From Thermodesulfobacteriota bacterium (GTDB lineage: Bacteria; Desulfobacterota_D; UBA1144; Nemesobacterales; CSP1-2): a stretch of DNA of 49,804 bases. Positions 1 through 9,020 of the stretch are shown here, piece by piece; the stretch's first letter is position 1; every line of letters begins with the position of its first letter. The notes under the pieces were generated by a model. The model was not told where the DNA came from, ran no database searches, and was given only the letters and a program-made list of their open reading frames with translations. The DNA is taken from the NCBI GenBank assembly GCA_035559815.1, contig DATMAT010000003.1:1-49804 (forward strand), written 5' to 3'. Made by a program: the position numbers and the translations under genes.

Positions 1-1
1 T

Positions 2-274
2 AATCACCCTACGCATAAGGCCAAGCTGGTGAAAGCCTTTGAGAAACGGGCCAAGGGGAAGCTGCGGTTGTTCTATCTGCCTCCCTATTCGCCAGAGCTT
101 AATCCCGATGAATACGTCTGGAATGATGTGAAGAGCAACGGCGTCAGAAGATCGCTGATCACCAATGTGAAAGACCTCCGTTCTCGGGTGGAGTCCAGAC
201 TCCGTTACCTCCAGAAAAATCCAGAGCATGTTCGCAGATTCTTTCAATCCGACACAACCCGTTATGCCGCATGA
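2..274 (+). pseudogene. IS630-family transposase, C-terminal part (cut by window edge)
   Basis: The reading frame is open from base 2, so the gene starts outside the window. The visible 90 residues match the C-terminal end of the IS630/DDE transposase fold: an N-H-P-T-H-K segment, then the conserved L-P-P-Y-S-P-E-L-N-P-x-E block that carries the last catalytic acidic residue, then a helical tail. DDE enzymes of this type cut and paste the element at TA targets. No terminal inverted repeat is evident in the 44 bp between its stop and the next gene, so whether the element is intact cannot be told from this side. Confidence 0.85.
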
Positions 275-318
275 TCTATGTCTAAATACTTATGAACTCC
301 TTAATATATCCAAATACT

Positions 319-3300
319 TCAATTCCTTCCGTTAAGCACCTCGTGGAGGACCCTGGACAATTCTTGAAGTTTGTAGGGCTTGGTTACAACCCCGCTGAAG
401 CCGTATCTCCGGTAGTCCGACATAACCGGGTCGTTTGAGTAGCCACTCGACACTATTACATTCACCTTCGGGTCTATGTCTAAAAGCCTCTTAACCGCCT
501 CTCTTCCTCCCATGCCGCCGGGCACCGTTAAATCCATAATCACCGCATCGAATGCCTTGTTGCTATTCTTGGCTTCGGTATATAACTCTATCGCTTCGAC
601 CCCGTCCCTAGCACATCCGACCTCATATCCAATTTGGCTGAGCATATCCGCTAAAAAATCGGTTACCGTATCTTCGTCATCCATTACTAATATTCTTCCC
701 CGGCCCTGCACCGGTGCTTCCCTCTCTTCATACTGGCCTTGGGAGCGGGCCTTTTCAAAGGCAGGAAGGTATATGTAAAACTTCGTCCCGACCCCTAATT
801 TAGACTCTACTGCAATTTGACCGTCATGATTTTTTATTATGGAATAAGTTACAGCCAGTCCGAGCCCGCTACCCTTTTGTTTGGTGGTAAAATAGGGGTC
901 GAATATCTTTGGAATGTGCTCCTCAGGGATACCGATCCCGTAGTCCTCAGTTGTTATCTTTACATACTTTTTATCTCCTCCCAGGACAGAATCTTCTCCC
1001 CTATATTTGAGGCTTGCTGACTCATCCTTGCCTACCACATTCTCGGCAGTTATTTTTATAACCCCGCCCTGGGGCATAGCCTGCTGCGCATTTATGACCA
1101 GATTATTGATGACTTGGCTTATTTGCCCCTCGTCAACCTCTACATGCCATAAATCTTCCGGTACGGAGAACTCGCACCTTACATTAGAGCCCCTCTGGGC
1201 AAAACTGGCCGATTCCTTTATCAACTCACCTATTGTAGTGACCCTTTTAACTGGCGCTCCTCCTTTTGAAAAGGTAAGTAGTTGTTGAGTCAAATCTCTT
1301 GCCCTTACACTAGCTTTTTCTGCTTCGGTAAGCCTTCTATTCGTCTTCTCATCGGGATTTCCATACATCTTTATCAAAGAAATATTTCCTAAGATGGCAG
1401 TTAATAAGTTATTGAAATCATGGGCTATACCGCCGGCAAGCACGCCCAGGGATTCAAGCTTCTGGGCCTTGAATAATTCTTCCTCCATTCTCTTCCTCTC
1501 CGTTATATCCATGACCGTACCGGCCATGCGTACTGCCCTATCTTTCTCATCTCTGAAGACGTTACCCCTAGCTTCTAACCATCGTATACTTCCATCCGGC
1601 TTAAGAACCCGGTGCTCGACATAAAATTCATCCCTTTCTTCGATGGCTCTAGTTACCGCCTTGGCCACCACATCACGGTCGTCGGGATATATAAACTTAA
1701 GACCGGAATTAGTGCTCAAGGTAAATGAACCAGGACTAAAGCCAAGTAAAGTTTCTATTCCGTCAGAGAAACTCACCTTCCCGGTTACCAAGTCCCAATT
1801 CCATGTGCCCATGCGGGCGGCATTAAGCGCCAGCCTGAGCTGCGCATCGCTCTCCCTCAGTGCCCTTTCCGCCCGCCTTCGTTCCAGCTCGGCCGAGGCA
1901 CGGACCGCAAAAATCCGCAGCATGGATTCAGCGACTTTAAGGTTTTTAACCGGCTGCCGGTACAGCACCGCTACCAAGCCGAGGGCATTATCGGCGGTGT
2001 CGAAAAGCTGAGTTCCTACATATCCTTCTACCCCCATTTCGGCCAACAGATAATCGTTAGGGAACTTTTGCCGTACCCCGCTCACGTAGGAGCATAGCCC
2101 CTTTTCCACTACCTTCTCGCAGGGCGTGTTTGCCAGGTCATACTCAAAATTACCAACGTTCTTGCCGTCCGCACAAACGGCAATCGTTCTTATACGTTTA
2201 ACCTTATCCTCGACCAGCTCCCCAATGAAAGCGTAATCGGCCTCGAGCGACTTGGACAACTGCTCGGCCAGAGACTGAAAAAATACTTCACCGGTCGCCG
2301 AAGAAATACCCTTGGCGATATTTATCAGGGCCTCTTCCGACCGCTTTCTTTCGGTGATGTCCTCAACCACCGCCATACCACTGGTAACATGTCCATTCAC
2401 ATCACGTAGCGGTGTAACGCTGGCCGATAACCACAACTTTGCCGAACTGGTAGTGGCTTCATAATATCCCTCATAGTGGTATGTCTCACCTTGGAGTGCT
2501 CTCTTCATCGTGGGCATAAAGCTTTGGTCCTTTAACTCCTTCATGTCCAGGCCAGTGATCTTATCGCGAGACGATTGCAGAATCTGAGCCATGCGCTCGT
2601 TGCAATGCGTAATCTTGAAGTTCTTGTCGAAGATATAAACACCGACAGGGGATTGGTCAAAGAGTACCCTATATCGCTCTTCAGACCTCCTCAAAGCCTC
2701 AGCCCGCTTCGCATTGTTGATGGCTACTTCTATCTGCTGGGCCACTATTTCGAGCAACCGCAAGTCGTCCTCGCTAAAAGCATACTTTTTGAAAGAATTT
2801 ATACTTACGCACCCCACAGTCCTCTCTTCGAAGTGAATCGGCATGGATAGATAGCTCTTGATCCCCTCCTCCCTACCAGCCGGTCCGATATAACCGTCTT
2901 CTTCTACATCGATACAATACCTGGGCTTACCCTCTATTATCGTATTCCAGGTAAAACCTCTTGGAAAAGGTATTCTGCTCGCAGCTTCCAAATAATCATT
3001 ACTGAAGCCCTTATGAGCTTTTATAACCGCCTCTTCTCCCTCGACCATATAAATTGCAACTAAATTTGCACTATCTAAATTTTTAATAATCGCATCTACT
3101 GCATTCTCCAGTACTTCTTGCAGATTTATCGATTGATGCACACTTCTGGTGACGGCGCTTATTATGGTCTCATATCGATTCCTTTTAGATAATTGACCCA
3201 GGCTTTCTTTTAGTGCCTCTTCCGCCAGTTTGCGTTCAGCAACTTCATTTTGTAAGGCCTGGTTAGCCTTGGCTAACTCCGCCGTCCGCTCCTGCACCCG

Positions 3301-4338
3301 TATTTCCAGCTCTTCATAAGATTTTCTGAGCGCATCTTCCAACACCTTGCGTTCCGAGGCTTCAAAAGCTAGAGAAACCATATCGGCAACAGAGGCGGCA
3401 AAATCCTGTTCCTCCACCGTCCAATTCCTTTTGGGACCGCTATGCTCATGACAGAGAACTCCGACCACCTTGCCATGAAGCCTGATTGGAATATCCATCA
3501 TCGAGGTGATGCCGTAGGGTTTTAAATACCCATCGGTGAATTCTCTTGTGCGGGGGTCGGCCTGAGCATCGTCGGCCGCCAATATACGACTACCTTCTAA
3601 GGCTTCGAAATAAGTGGGATAATCCTTGGCTTTGAGCCTATGACCCTTCTCATGGTTATCCCGGTTATTTGCATATAAATCTTCACAAATAATTTCTGAG
3701 CCATCCTCATTGTAAAGCCAAACCCCTACCCTTTCCACACCTAAGGTCCTAGAATCAGCCTCAGCAATCCTTTTAAGCGTGTAGTCCAGATTGTTATTAT
3801 CCATCTTCGCCAACTCTAGTAATACCATCTGATAGTGAAGCACCCGTTCCGTTCTCTCCCTTAATATCTCCTCTAATTGCTTTCGTTCAGTAATGTCCTC
3901 ACAAACTATAATGGCGATTGGGTCGTGCTCTCCGTCTTTAACTACACACCGTGCTGACTCCTTCACCCACAGAATCCGCCCGTCCTTTCTGACCTTGCGG
4001 AATTCCCATCGAAAAACTTGCCCGGCGTTTTGAAAACAACTGTTAAGCTGTTTTGAGAAGGATTCTTTGTCCTCTTCATGACAAATATCGAGCACAGGCC
4101 GCCCCACCAGTTCTTCGACTGCGTAGCCAAGTTGCCTCGCTCCAAAGCGATTTACGGAAAGAACAGCCCCCCGTTTGTCTATGGTGAGGCAAATATTGGG
4201 GTTGTCCTCATATAAAAGCTTATATTCCTCTTCCTTTTCTCGGAGGGTATTTTCCACCTTTTTCCTCTCAGTGACCATGGCCTCTAACTCGGCCAAGCCC
4301 CGACGCAATTCGAGTTGAGTGATCACCTGGCGGCTCAA
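319..4338 (-). CDS. Hybrid sensor histidine kinase, multi PAS/GAF (3' part of a frameshifted gene)
   Basis: The 1339-residue product has alternating sensor domains: PAS (about 35-155), GAF (about 170-330), coiled coil (335-385), GAF (about 390-545), PAS (550-670), GAF (680-820) and PAS (825-950). These are followed by HisKA with the phospho-acceptor His in G-G-I-A-H-D-F-N-N (about 973), HATPase_c with G-S-G-L-G-L (about 1155-1162), and a C-terminal receiver with V-I-M-D-L (Asp about 1269). It would autophosphorylate and pass phosphate to its own receiver. PAS motifs end in the usual D-I-T-E-R-K. No separate response regulator lies nearby, so output is unknown. The start at 4338 is a TTG forced by a frameshift; the natural N-terminus is the GAF domain encoded at 4360-4798. 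Confidence 0.93.
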   Translation of the reverse strand: MSRQVITQLELRRGLAELEAMVTERKKVENTLREKEEEYKLLYEDNPNICLTIDKRGAVLSVNRFGARQLGYAVEELVGRPVLDICHEEDKESFSKQLNSCFQNAGQVFRWEFRKVRKDGRILWVKESARCVVKDGEHDPIAIIVCEDITERKQLEEILRERTERVLHYQMVLLELAKMDNNNLDYTLKRIAEADSRTLGVERVGVWLYNEDGSEIICEDLYANNRDNHEKGHRLKAKDYPTYFEALEGSRILAADDAQADPRTREFTDGYLKPYGITSMMDIPIRLHGKVVGVLCHEHSGPKRNWTVEEQDFAASVADMVSLAFEASERKVLEDALRKSYEELEIRVQERTAELAKANQALQNEVAERKLAEEALKESLGQLSKRNRYETIISAVTRSVHQSINLQEVLENAVDAIIKNLDSANLVAIYMVEGEEAVIKAHKGFSNDYLEAASRIPFPRGFTWNTIIEGKPRYCIDVEEDGYIGPAGREEGIKSYLSMPIHFEERTVGCVSINSFKKYAFSEDDLRLLEIVAQQIEVAINNAKRAEALRRSEERYRVLFDQSPVGVYIFDKNFKITHCNERMAQILQSSRDKITGLDMKELKDQSFMPTMKRALQGETYHYEGYYEATTSSAKLWLSASVTPLRDVNGHVTSGMAVVEDITERKRSEEALINIAKGISSATGEVFFQSLAEQLSKSLEADYAFIGELVEDKVKRIRTIAVCADGKNVGNFEYDLANTPCEKVVEKGLCSYVSGVRQKFPNDYLLAEMGVEGYVGTQLFDTADNALGLVAVLYRQPVKNLKVAESMLRIFAVRASAELERRRAERALRESDAQLRLALNAARMGTWNWDLVTGKVSFSDGIETLLGFSPGSFTLSTNSGLKFIYPDDRDVVAKAVTRAIEERDEFYVEHRVLKPDGSIRWLEARGNVFRDEKDRAVRMAGTVMDITERKRMEEELFKAQKLESLGVLAGGIAHDFNNLLTAILGNISLIKMYGNPDEKTNRRLTEAEKASVRARDLTQQLLTFSKGGAPVKRVTTIGELIKESASFAQRGSNVRCEFSVPEDLWHVEVDEGQISQVINNLVINAQQAMPQGGVIKITAENVVGKDESASLKYRGEDSVLGGDKKYVKITTEDYGIGIPEEHIPKIFDPYFTTKQKGSGLGLAVTYSIIKNHDGQIAVESKLGVGTKFYIYLPAFEKARSQGQYEEREAPVQGRGRILVMDDEDTVTDFLADMLSQIGYEVGCARDGVEAIELYTEAKNSNKAFDAVIMDLTVPGGMGGREAVKRLLDIDPKVNVIVSSGYSNDPVMSDYRRYGFSGVVTKPYKLQELSRVLHEVLNGRN

Positions 4339-4798
4339 GACCCGAAGCGCCTCCTTTTTGCTCCGTACTCAAATCCCTCGGCACGCGGTCCATTACACAA
4401 AGTGTTCCTACGGAGTAACCTTTAGGTGTCACTAATGGTACACCGGCATAAAACCTAATTTTGGGCTCTTCATTTACCACGGGGTAATGTGCAAATCTCT
4501 CATCCATAGTCAGGTCTGGAATCACCATTAAGTCATCTTGTAAGAAGGCTTGTGCGCATATTGAGTATTCTAGAGGTGATTCAGACAGGTCAAAACCCAG
4601 TTTAGACTTAAACCACTGCCTACTTTTATCTATGAAATTTATTAACGCTATCGGAGTGTCACATATATGCGCAGCCAGCCTGGTTATATCATCAAATGAC
4701 TCCTCCGGAGCCGTATCCAGAACCCTATATCGGCGTAGTATTCCTATTCTAGCCACGCTATCGGGTCTTGGACCTTTCATCTCTTTTTCCCCCGGCAA
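4268..4798 (-). pseudogene. N-terminal GAF domain of the same sensor kinase, split off by a +1 shift
   Basis: Residues 1-145 form a GAF domain of the type found at the N-terminus of many hybrid kinases (L-D-T-A-P-E-E-S-F-D-D near 27, S-I-C-A-Q near 80, Y-A-G-V-P-L near 115, G-T-L-C-V-M-D near 130). After S-T-E-Q-K the frame goes off into unrelated residues, while the other frame continues E-A-L-R-V-L-S-R-Q straight into the kinase. The break falls at a run of five T on the plus strand (4355-4359). Removing one base fuses both parts into one gene of about 1490 codons (319-4798). It may be a real mutation or a homopolymer sequencing error. Start is TTG 4798 or ATG 4780. Confidence 0.85.
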
Positions 4799-5129
4799 TT
4801 CATCAGATTAATAAGATGGTCATATAAATCAGTAACTCTTCGGAAGCCTTTGAGAGAAACAAAATGACCTGCTTGTCGAACAATATAAATCTAGCACCGA
4901 AGCTAGACCAAAAATCTAGCTAATTTTACACCTGCCCAGGATTCTACGTCAAGCCAAGCTGGCGAAGATTTCCTCAAGGACTGGGAGGAGTGATAAGTAG
5001 GATAGTGCTCTCATGTCGACCGATGAGCAGCCTCCCAGGCACTATCCCAATTCCTCCTATTGCTTTAAATTTTTCACTCTATTAGTATTCTTTAGTTTGT
5101 TAAAATAATACTGTTACCTGACCTTGGGT
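4799..5129. other. Intergenic gap with a possible structured RNA at 4981-5047
   Basis: No gene is seen here. Two perfect stems cross each other: CTGGGAGG (4981-4988) with CCTCCCAG (5031-5038), and GGATAGTGC (5000-5008) with GCACTATCC (5039-5047), with a small CTCAT/ATGAG hairpin (5010-5014/5023-5027) inside. Crossing stems would make an H-type pseudoknot or two alternative folds. It lies about 80 bp upstream of the dehydrogenase start. Function is unknown. Confidence 0.4.
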
Positions 5130-5903
5130 ATGGAAATGAAGCTCAGAGGAAAAATTGCCCTTATAACCGGTGGCGGAACGGGTATAGGAAGAGCGACTGC
5201 CCTGCTCTTTGCCGAGGAGGGCGCAACCGTGACCGTTGCCGGCAGAAGGGGAAATAAGCTTATAGAAACGGTAAAAAGAATCCAACAGCGCGGCGGTGAA
5301 GCGCACCATGTAGTAGGCGATATATCTAAAGTAGGCGATATCGAAAGGGTGATTGAACAAACCACGGATAAGTACGGCGGCCTGGACATCCTGGTAAACA
5401 ACGCCGGCGTGTTCAGGGGGATCAAAATAGTCGATACCTCAGAAGAACAATACGACCACATCATGAATATCAACTTAAAGGGCACGTTCTTCATGTGCAA
5501 ATATGCAATACCGGAACTCCAAAAGAGGGAAGGAGGCTCGATAATAAACATCGCCAGTGCAATCGGCATAAGAGGCATTAGACAGTCCCCGACCTCTGTC
5601 TATTCAGCTTCGAAAGCCGGGGTCATAATGCTCACGAAATCGCTCGCTCTCGAGCTTGCTCCGCATAAAATCAGGGTAAACTGTGTGTGTCCGGCAGTGG
5701 TGGAAACAGAGCTCTTTGAGACCCTGGGAATCCCGAAGGAGGAAATCCCCGAACGGATGAAGAAGTGGGAAGCATTTCATCCAATAGGTAGAAATGGACA
5801 ACCTGAGGACGTAGCCCGGGCAGTGCTCTACTTTGCCTCGGACGATTCTTCCTGGGCTACCGGGTCGATACTAAACCTGGATGGGGGAGTAACTGCGGAA
5901 TGA
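5130..5903 (+). CDS. SDR-family NAD(P)-dependent oxidoreductase (FabG-like)
   Basis: The 257-residue protein is a classical short-chain dehydrogenase. The Rossmann signature T-G-G-G-T-G-I-G is near residue 15, the N-N-A-G structural motif near 90, the catalytic Ser in I-A-S-A near 141, and Y-S-A-S-K (Tyr/Lys) near 156. The C-terminal D-G-G-V follows the usual family ending. R-R after the second strand suggests NADP(H) preference, as in 3-oxoacyl-ACP reductases, but the substrate cannot be read from sequence. Length is typical. It stands alone with no operon partner. ATG 5130 or ATG 5136 (M-K-L-R-G-K) are both possible starts, and no clear Shine-Dalgarno decides. Confidence 0.93.
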   Translation: MEMKLRGKIALITGGGTGIGRATALLFAEEGATVTVAGRRGNKLIETVKRIQQRGGEAHHVVGDISKVGDIERVIEQTTDKYGGLDILVNNAGVFRGIKIVDTSEEQYDHIMNINLKGTFFMCKYAIPELQKREGGSIINIASAIGIRGIRQSPTSVYSASKAGVIMLTKSLALELAPHKIRVNCVCPAVVETELFETLGIPKEEIPERMKKWEAFHPIGRNGQPEDVARAVLYFASDDSSWATGSILNLDGGVTAE

Positions 5904-5990
5904 ACCGCTTTCTTGAGTCAAATTAAAATGTGTAATAGTCAGAATTTGAGATTTCGGTCAATGTAAGCATAAGTTATCTCTTTAAACGCT

Positions 5991-6054
5991 GTCATTCTGA
6001 ATCGAAGATGAAGAATCTAGATAGTATTAGATGCTTCGCTTTGCTCAGCATGAC
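5991..6054. repeat. Short imperfect palindromic repeat (GTCATTCTGA family)
   Basis: The unit starts GTCATTCTGA and ends TCAGCATGAC, with an AGAATCT/AGATGCTTCGCT core between them, so it folds into an imperfect hairpin. Related units lie at 23213-23278, 32085-32106 (half copy) and 49661-49728. It sits in a gene-free gap (5904-6315) in which nothing else is seen. Confidence 0.75.
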
Positions 6055-6315
6055 AATGTAAGCCGCTCGTGGGTTCGGTCATATAAGAAGGGCTCCAGAG
6101 TGACATTAGAAAAGTGAAATCATTCTACTAGACACAACTTGCTAAGGCTTTGTCCGTTTGATTAAATCCTGACTATTACAAATAATACAAATTATGGTTC
6201 TAAGCTTAAGCCCGGATGCTGGACAGCACACTTCAACAAAATCAAGTTAAACACAGCTAAGGCGCGTTAACAAATAGAAGATGAATAAATCGAGATGAGG
6301 AACTTGAACCAACCC

Positions 6316-6765
6316 TTACCAGGAGAAACTGCAGGAACTCAGGCTAATTTTACACATTTGTGTATTATCCTCGAAGAAGCTTGAGGACATGGATTTGAAC
6401 TCCCCTACTACGGTCACGTCTTTTCCTATAATGGGAGCGTCTAATATGCTCTTGTTGCCAGCGGAATTACAAACACATTCCACTACGTACCACTTGGCAG
6501 AAACGATCTCCGCCGTGAACGCGTCGTCCGGACATAAGAAGGGGATTTTCCTGACCTCGGAGATCTTAATGATGGTGGAAGTAATCTTTTTCCCGCCATA
6601 TAACTCGTCTGCAATCATCGGGTTATCCAGGTAAAGCTGACAAGTTTCATCAAGTGATTTTATTTCAACCGTCCCCTTTTCCTCGGCAATGCCTCGAAAG
6701 GAACTGGTGCTGACCATCAATAACAAATAGATTAGGACTAAATTATTGAACCTATAATTCTTCAC
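6316..6765 (-). CDS. Secreted OB-fold protein, tRNA_anti-like
   Basis: The 149-residue product has a signal peptide (hydrophobic 8-24, cleavage near S-S-F-R-G-I-A). The mature part reads Y-L-D-N-P-M-I-A-D-E-L-Y-G-G-K-K-I, then an I-x-I-x-E strand, and G-K-D-V-T-V-V-G-E-F before a C-terminal C-x-I-S-L-S-S-C. This is the layout of small tRNA_anti-like/OB-fold exported proteins, whose role is not established. Four cysteines could form disulfides. The start is GTG with a strong AGGAGG 5 bases upstream (6771-6776). Family call is moderate; function is unknown. Confidence 0.65.
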   Translation of the reverse strand: MKNYRFNNLVLIYLLLMVSTSSFRGIAEEKGTVEIKSLDETCQLYLDNPMIADELYGGKKITSTIIKISEVRKIPFLCPDDAFTAEIVSAKWYVVECVCNSAGNKSILDAPIIGKDVTVVGEFKSMSSSFFEDNTQMCKISLSSCSFSW

Positions 6766-7219
6766 ACCGACCTCCTATTTCCAAATTCAGATATGCTCGT
6801 CATTAATCAAACTGCTCATGTACTATGTGCTAAAGAGTTTTTTGATCGCCGCAAATCTTCTTCAGGAAGGCCTCGGCTATCTGGCTTCGAGCACCGTTAT
6901 GAACGCACACAAAAAGGACCTTCGGGTTTCTTTTCATGTCAAACCTTCCAGTCTCTGTTTAACACCATTATATCTTGTCATACCAATAGCGCCAAGAATA
7001 TTCATAAATCAATATAGTCATGGAATACGGGAGCGCAGAGACCTATCATGTGCAGGATTATACTTTTCCACAGTGTAAAATCACCTAATTTAAACAAGTC
7101 CTTCCCTAATCCTATTGTAACCCTTCGAAAACATTTGGGATATGAACCATTTGTTCTTTGGCATAGATGTTGCCGTGATATACGTAATACCCAATGATTT
7201 GCGGCTAAGGACGGAGAAA
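6766..7219. other. Gap without a supported gene
   Basis: Short overlapping open frames exist on the plus strand (about 6818-7078), but they have no ribosome binding site, no recognisable motif and no codon bias to separate them. I see no RNA gene or repeat here. Confidence 0.4.
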
Positions 7220-7579
7220 ATGGCTCTTCAGATTCTTTTCGTGCTGGGCTTTTTGAGCTTTGGCGGCGGTCTTTTAATCATCTATATTACTTATCGTAAA
7301 CGTTTAGAGGGTTTTCTAAGTATGAGATTGTGGAGAAACCACTTTATGCCTCTCTACCTACGCTTCGATAAAAGAAGATATAAAAATGAAAAGCACACAC
7401 CGATCCTATTAGGGGCGGCTATGGCGCTAATAATATTAGGTATCTCGACTATGCTGCACGTAAACGGAATATATGATGCGCAATCGAAATTGAATAAGCA
7501 TGAGAGTGAGGTTGGACATCAACTAGAATCAAGAGAGATAAAAAGGGAACCCACCTCCACCCCAAAAGCTAACCTATAG
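7220..7579 (+). CDS. Small two-TM membrane protein, unknown
   Basis: I do not recognise this protein. From ATG 7220 it has 119 residues: a first membrane segment at about 3-23 (L-Q-I-L-F-V-L-G-F-L-S-F-G-G-G-L-L), a basic loop rich in R/K/W, a second membrane segment at about 60-80, and a charged hydrophilic tail. The open frame runs upstream to 7142, but GGAG just before 7220 favours the later ATG. It lies immediately upstream of the tRNA-bounded island, in the direction away from the tRNA gene. Confidence 0.55.
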   Translation: MALQILFVLGFLSFGGGLLIIYITYRKRLEGFLSMRLWRNHFMPLYLRFDKRRYKNEKHTPILLGAAMALIILGISTMLHVNGIYDAQSKLNKHESEVGHQLESREIKREPTSTPKANL

Positions 7580-7701
7580 CGAGGTCAGGTCCAGGGGATT
7601 TGGCGGATTAAATCTTTACACCAGTTCCGGCAGAACGATTAAATTACGACAATATTCATGGACATAAAAAATTATGGGCAAGGCGTTTCTGCTTGGTTGG
7701 C

Positions 7702-7751
7702 TTTATTGGTTGCGGGGGGAGGATTTGAACCTCCGACCTTCGGGTTATGAG
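7702..7751 (-). repeat. Left attachment-type repeat: orphan tRNA-fMet 3' half
   Basis: Fifty bases identical to 9559-9608. It keeps the anticodon CAT, the variable region, the T arm, the 3' acceptor strand and CCA, but lacks the 5' half of a tRNA, so it cannot make a tRNA itself. Confidence 0.9.
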
Positions 7752-7873
7752 AGCCAAATTTAGCTTTTGTGCTATTTTGCGTCAAAAAGAGTAGAGTTGA
7801 GAGATGCTAATAAAATCAGTGAGTTTTCTGACGGATTTAAAAAATTGGTTGAGGGTTGAGTTGTGTTAAAGTG

Positions 7874-7912
7874 TGTCAGTGGGAGAATGAGTTACTGACA
7901 AGTTTACTGACA
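7874..7912. promoter_or_regulatory. Possible recombinase or excisionase arm sites near the left end
   Basis: TTACTGACA occurs twice in direct orientation (7892-7900, 7904-7912) and its inverted core TGTCAGT once (7874-7880), about 120-160 bp inside the left repeat. Clustered short repeats at this distance are what integrase arm-type sites look like, but binding is inferred only. Nothing else is seen between 7580 and 7929 apart from the repeat. Confidence 0.3.
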
Positions 7913-7929
7913 GTTTCTTGGGCTTAGAT

Positions 7930-8181
7930 TTAGCGATATACGTCTTTTCTGTGTCCAATCATGAGGACAATTACCTCATTGCCCATGATCTCAAATATAA
8001 CTCTATAGTTACCTACTCGGAACTTCCTAAGCCCTGCGTATTTGCCCTTTAGCTGGGGAAATGATCCAGGTCTTTCAGATAGAACGGCCTCCAACTTTTT
8101 GACTATCCTAGTTGCTTCTTTCTTAGGTAGGTCTTCTAAATCCTCTTTAACGTTTTCGTGGTAGGTGATTTTATATGCCAA
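7930..8181 (-). CDS. RelE/ParE-family toxin
   Basis: The 83-residue basic protein has the compact RelE/ParE fold pattern: Y-K-I-T-Y-H-E-N-V-K-E-D-L at the N-terminus, then P-G-S-F-P-Q-L-K-G-K-Y-A-G-L-R-K-F-R-V-G-N-Y-R-V-I-F, ending I-G-H-R-K-D-V-Y. Arg in the R-V-G-N-Y-R strand and the terminal H-R-x-x-V-Y are the usual active-site region of ribosome-dependent mRNA interferases. It starts at a TTG that overlaps the antitoxin gene by 11 bp, so the two are translationally coupled. It lies inside the tRNA-bounded island and may stabilise it. Confidence 0.9.
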   Translation of the reverse strand: MAYKITYHENVKEDLEDLPKKEATRIVKKLEAVLSERPGSFPQLKGKYAGLRKFRVGNYRVIFEIMGNEVIVLMIGHRKDVYR

Positions 8182-8395
8182 GTGACTTTTTCAGTTGCTC
8201 ACTTGTTATAATTCGGCCTTTTTTATTCTTGGAACGTTCTAAGGCAATCTCTAAGTCCCTATACTCTTCCAGGTATAAGCGCAAGGCTTCTTTAATATGG
8301 TAATCCCTGGTCTTAGAGGTCTTTTTTGCTATCCTCTCAAGCTCTTTTAATAACTCTTCTGGAATCTTGATTTCAGCTAATCCCATTACATTCAC
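8171..8395 (-). CDS. Ribbon-helix-helix antitoxin of the RelE/ParE pair
   Basis: The 74-residue protein has an N-terminal beta strand (A-E-I-K-I-P-E-E-L), then helix-turn-helix residues K-T-S-K-T-R-D-Y-H-I-K-E-A-L-R-L-Y-L of the CopG/RelB-like ribbon-helix-helix class, and a C-terminal tail that should wrap the toxin. Such proteins bind their own promoter and neutralise the toxin. It precedes the toxin and overlaps it by 11 bp. The start may be the ATG at residue 1 or at residue 4. Confidence 0.88.
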   Translation of the reverse strand: MNVMGLAEIKIPEELLKELERIAKKTSKTRDYHIKEALRLYLEEYRDLEIALERSKNKKGRIITSEQLKKSLGI

Positions 8396-8456
8396 CTAGC
8401 TATCTTTGTAATATCAGGATATCACCTTTCTACAACAAAGTAAATTTGTTCAAATT

Positions 8457-9020
8457 TTAGTATCTATGTCGCTCTCGTTCCTGTAGTAGTTCTGTTCTTC
8501 TCCTACTTAACTCAGGCTCAAGTAGTTCGGGATATGCATTCAATTCATCCCACGCCCAAGGTTGAAGGTTATAAGCCCATCCACCCATGAGAGTACCGAT
8601 ACTTGCTGAACGGTAGATGATTTTCGCCTGTTCAAGACCGTTCACCACGCCACTCATCGAATCGAGATTCTGGCTCCTAGTCTGTGAGATAATATAGGCC
8701 ACAAGGACGGTTTTCTCCTCCGGGGTGAGATGTCGTAAGTATTCTTTACATGCTTTGAGTAAGCGCCTTTTCCTAACAGCTTCTACAAGGAAATCCTTGA
8801 GCCAGAAAACCAGATGGCTCATTAGTAGACAAGCCGTTCCAAGACCTATTAATCCAATCCACATCCTATAATTCTGTACTAAGACGTCAACACCTAATCT
8901 GGCAAGCACACTAATCGGAAGGAAAAGAAGAGCGAAAGAAAGAAATGCAATTGGTAGAAGGTACTTCGGCGAAAGCTTAATCCACTTGGTTATTTCACTG
9001 ATATCCATCCGTTGAATCAA
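8457..9020 (-). CDS. SieB-like superinfection exclusion protein
   Basis: The 187-residue protein has two N-terminal membrane segments (about 20-40 and 50-72, with L-L-F-L-P between) and a cytoplasmic domain. That domain carries the block L-T-P-E-E-K-T-V-L followed by S-G-V-V-N-G-L-E-x-A-K-I-I-Y-R-S-A and A-Y-N-L-Q-P-W-A-W. This matches the superinfection exclusion protein B family, known from lambdoid prophages, where it aborts growth of competing phages at the membrane. It is a typical cargo gene for a phage-related island and sits between the toxin-antitoxin pair and the RTX remnant. The family call rests on recognised motifs; activity here is inferred. Confidence 0.82.
   Translation of the reverse strand: MIQRMDISEITKWIKLSPKYLLPIAFLSFALLFLPISVLARLGVDVLVQNYRMWIGLIGLGTACLLMSHLVFWLKDFLVEAVRKRRLLKACKEYLRHLTPEEKTVLVAYIISQTRSQNLDSMSGVVNGLEQAKIIYRSASIGTLMGGWAYNLQPWAWDELNAYPELLEPELSRRRTELLQERERHRY

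Noticed and set aside
4340-4360. Programmed ribosomal frameshift in the sensor kinase
   Set aside because: The shift needed is +1 at C-AAA-AA with no in-frame stop or slow codon at the site; a homopolymer error or mutation explains it more simply.
6818-7078. 86-codon plus frame with Leu-rich N-terminus
   Set aside because: Another frame of similar length overlaps it, and it has no ribosome binding site or homology I can see.
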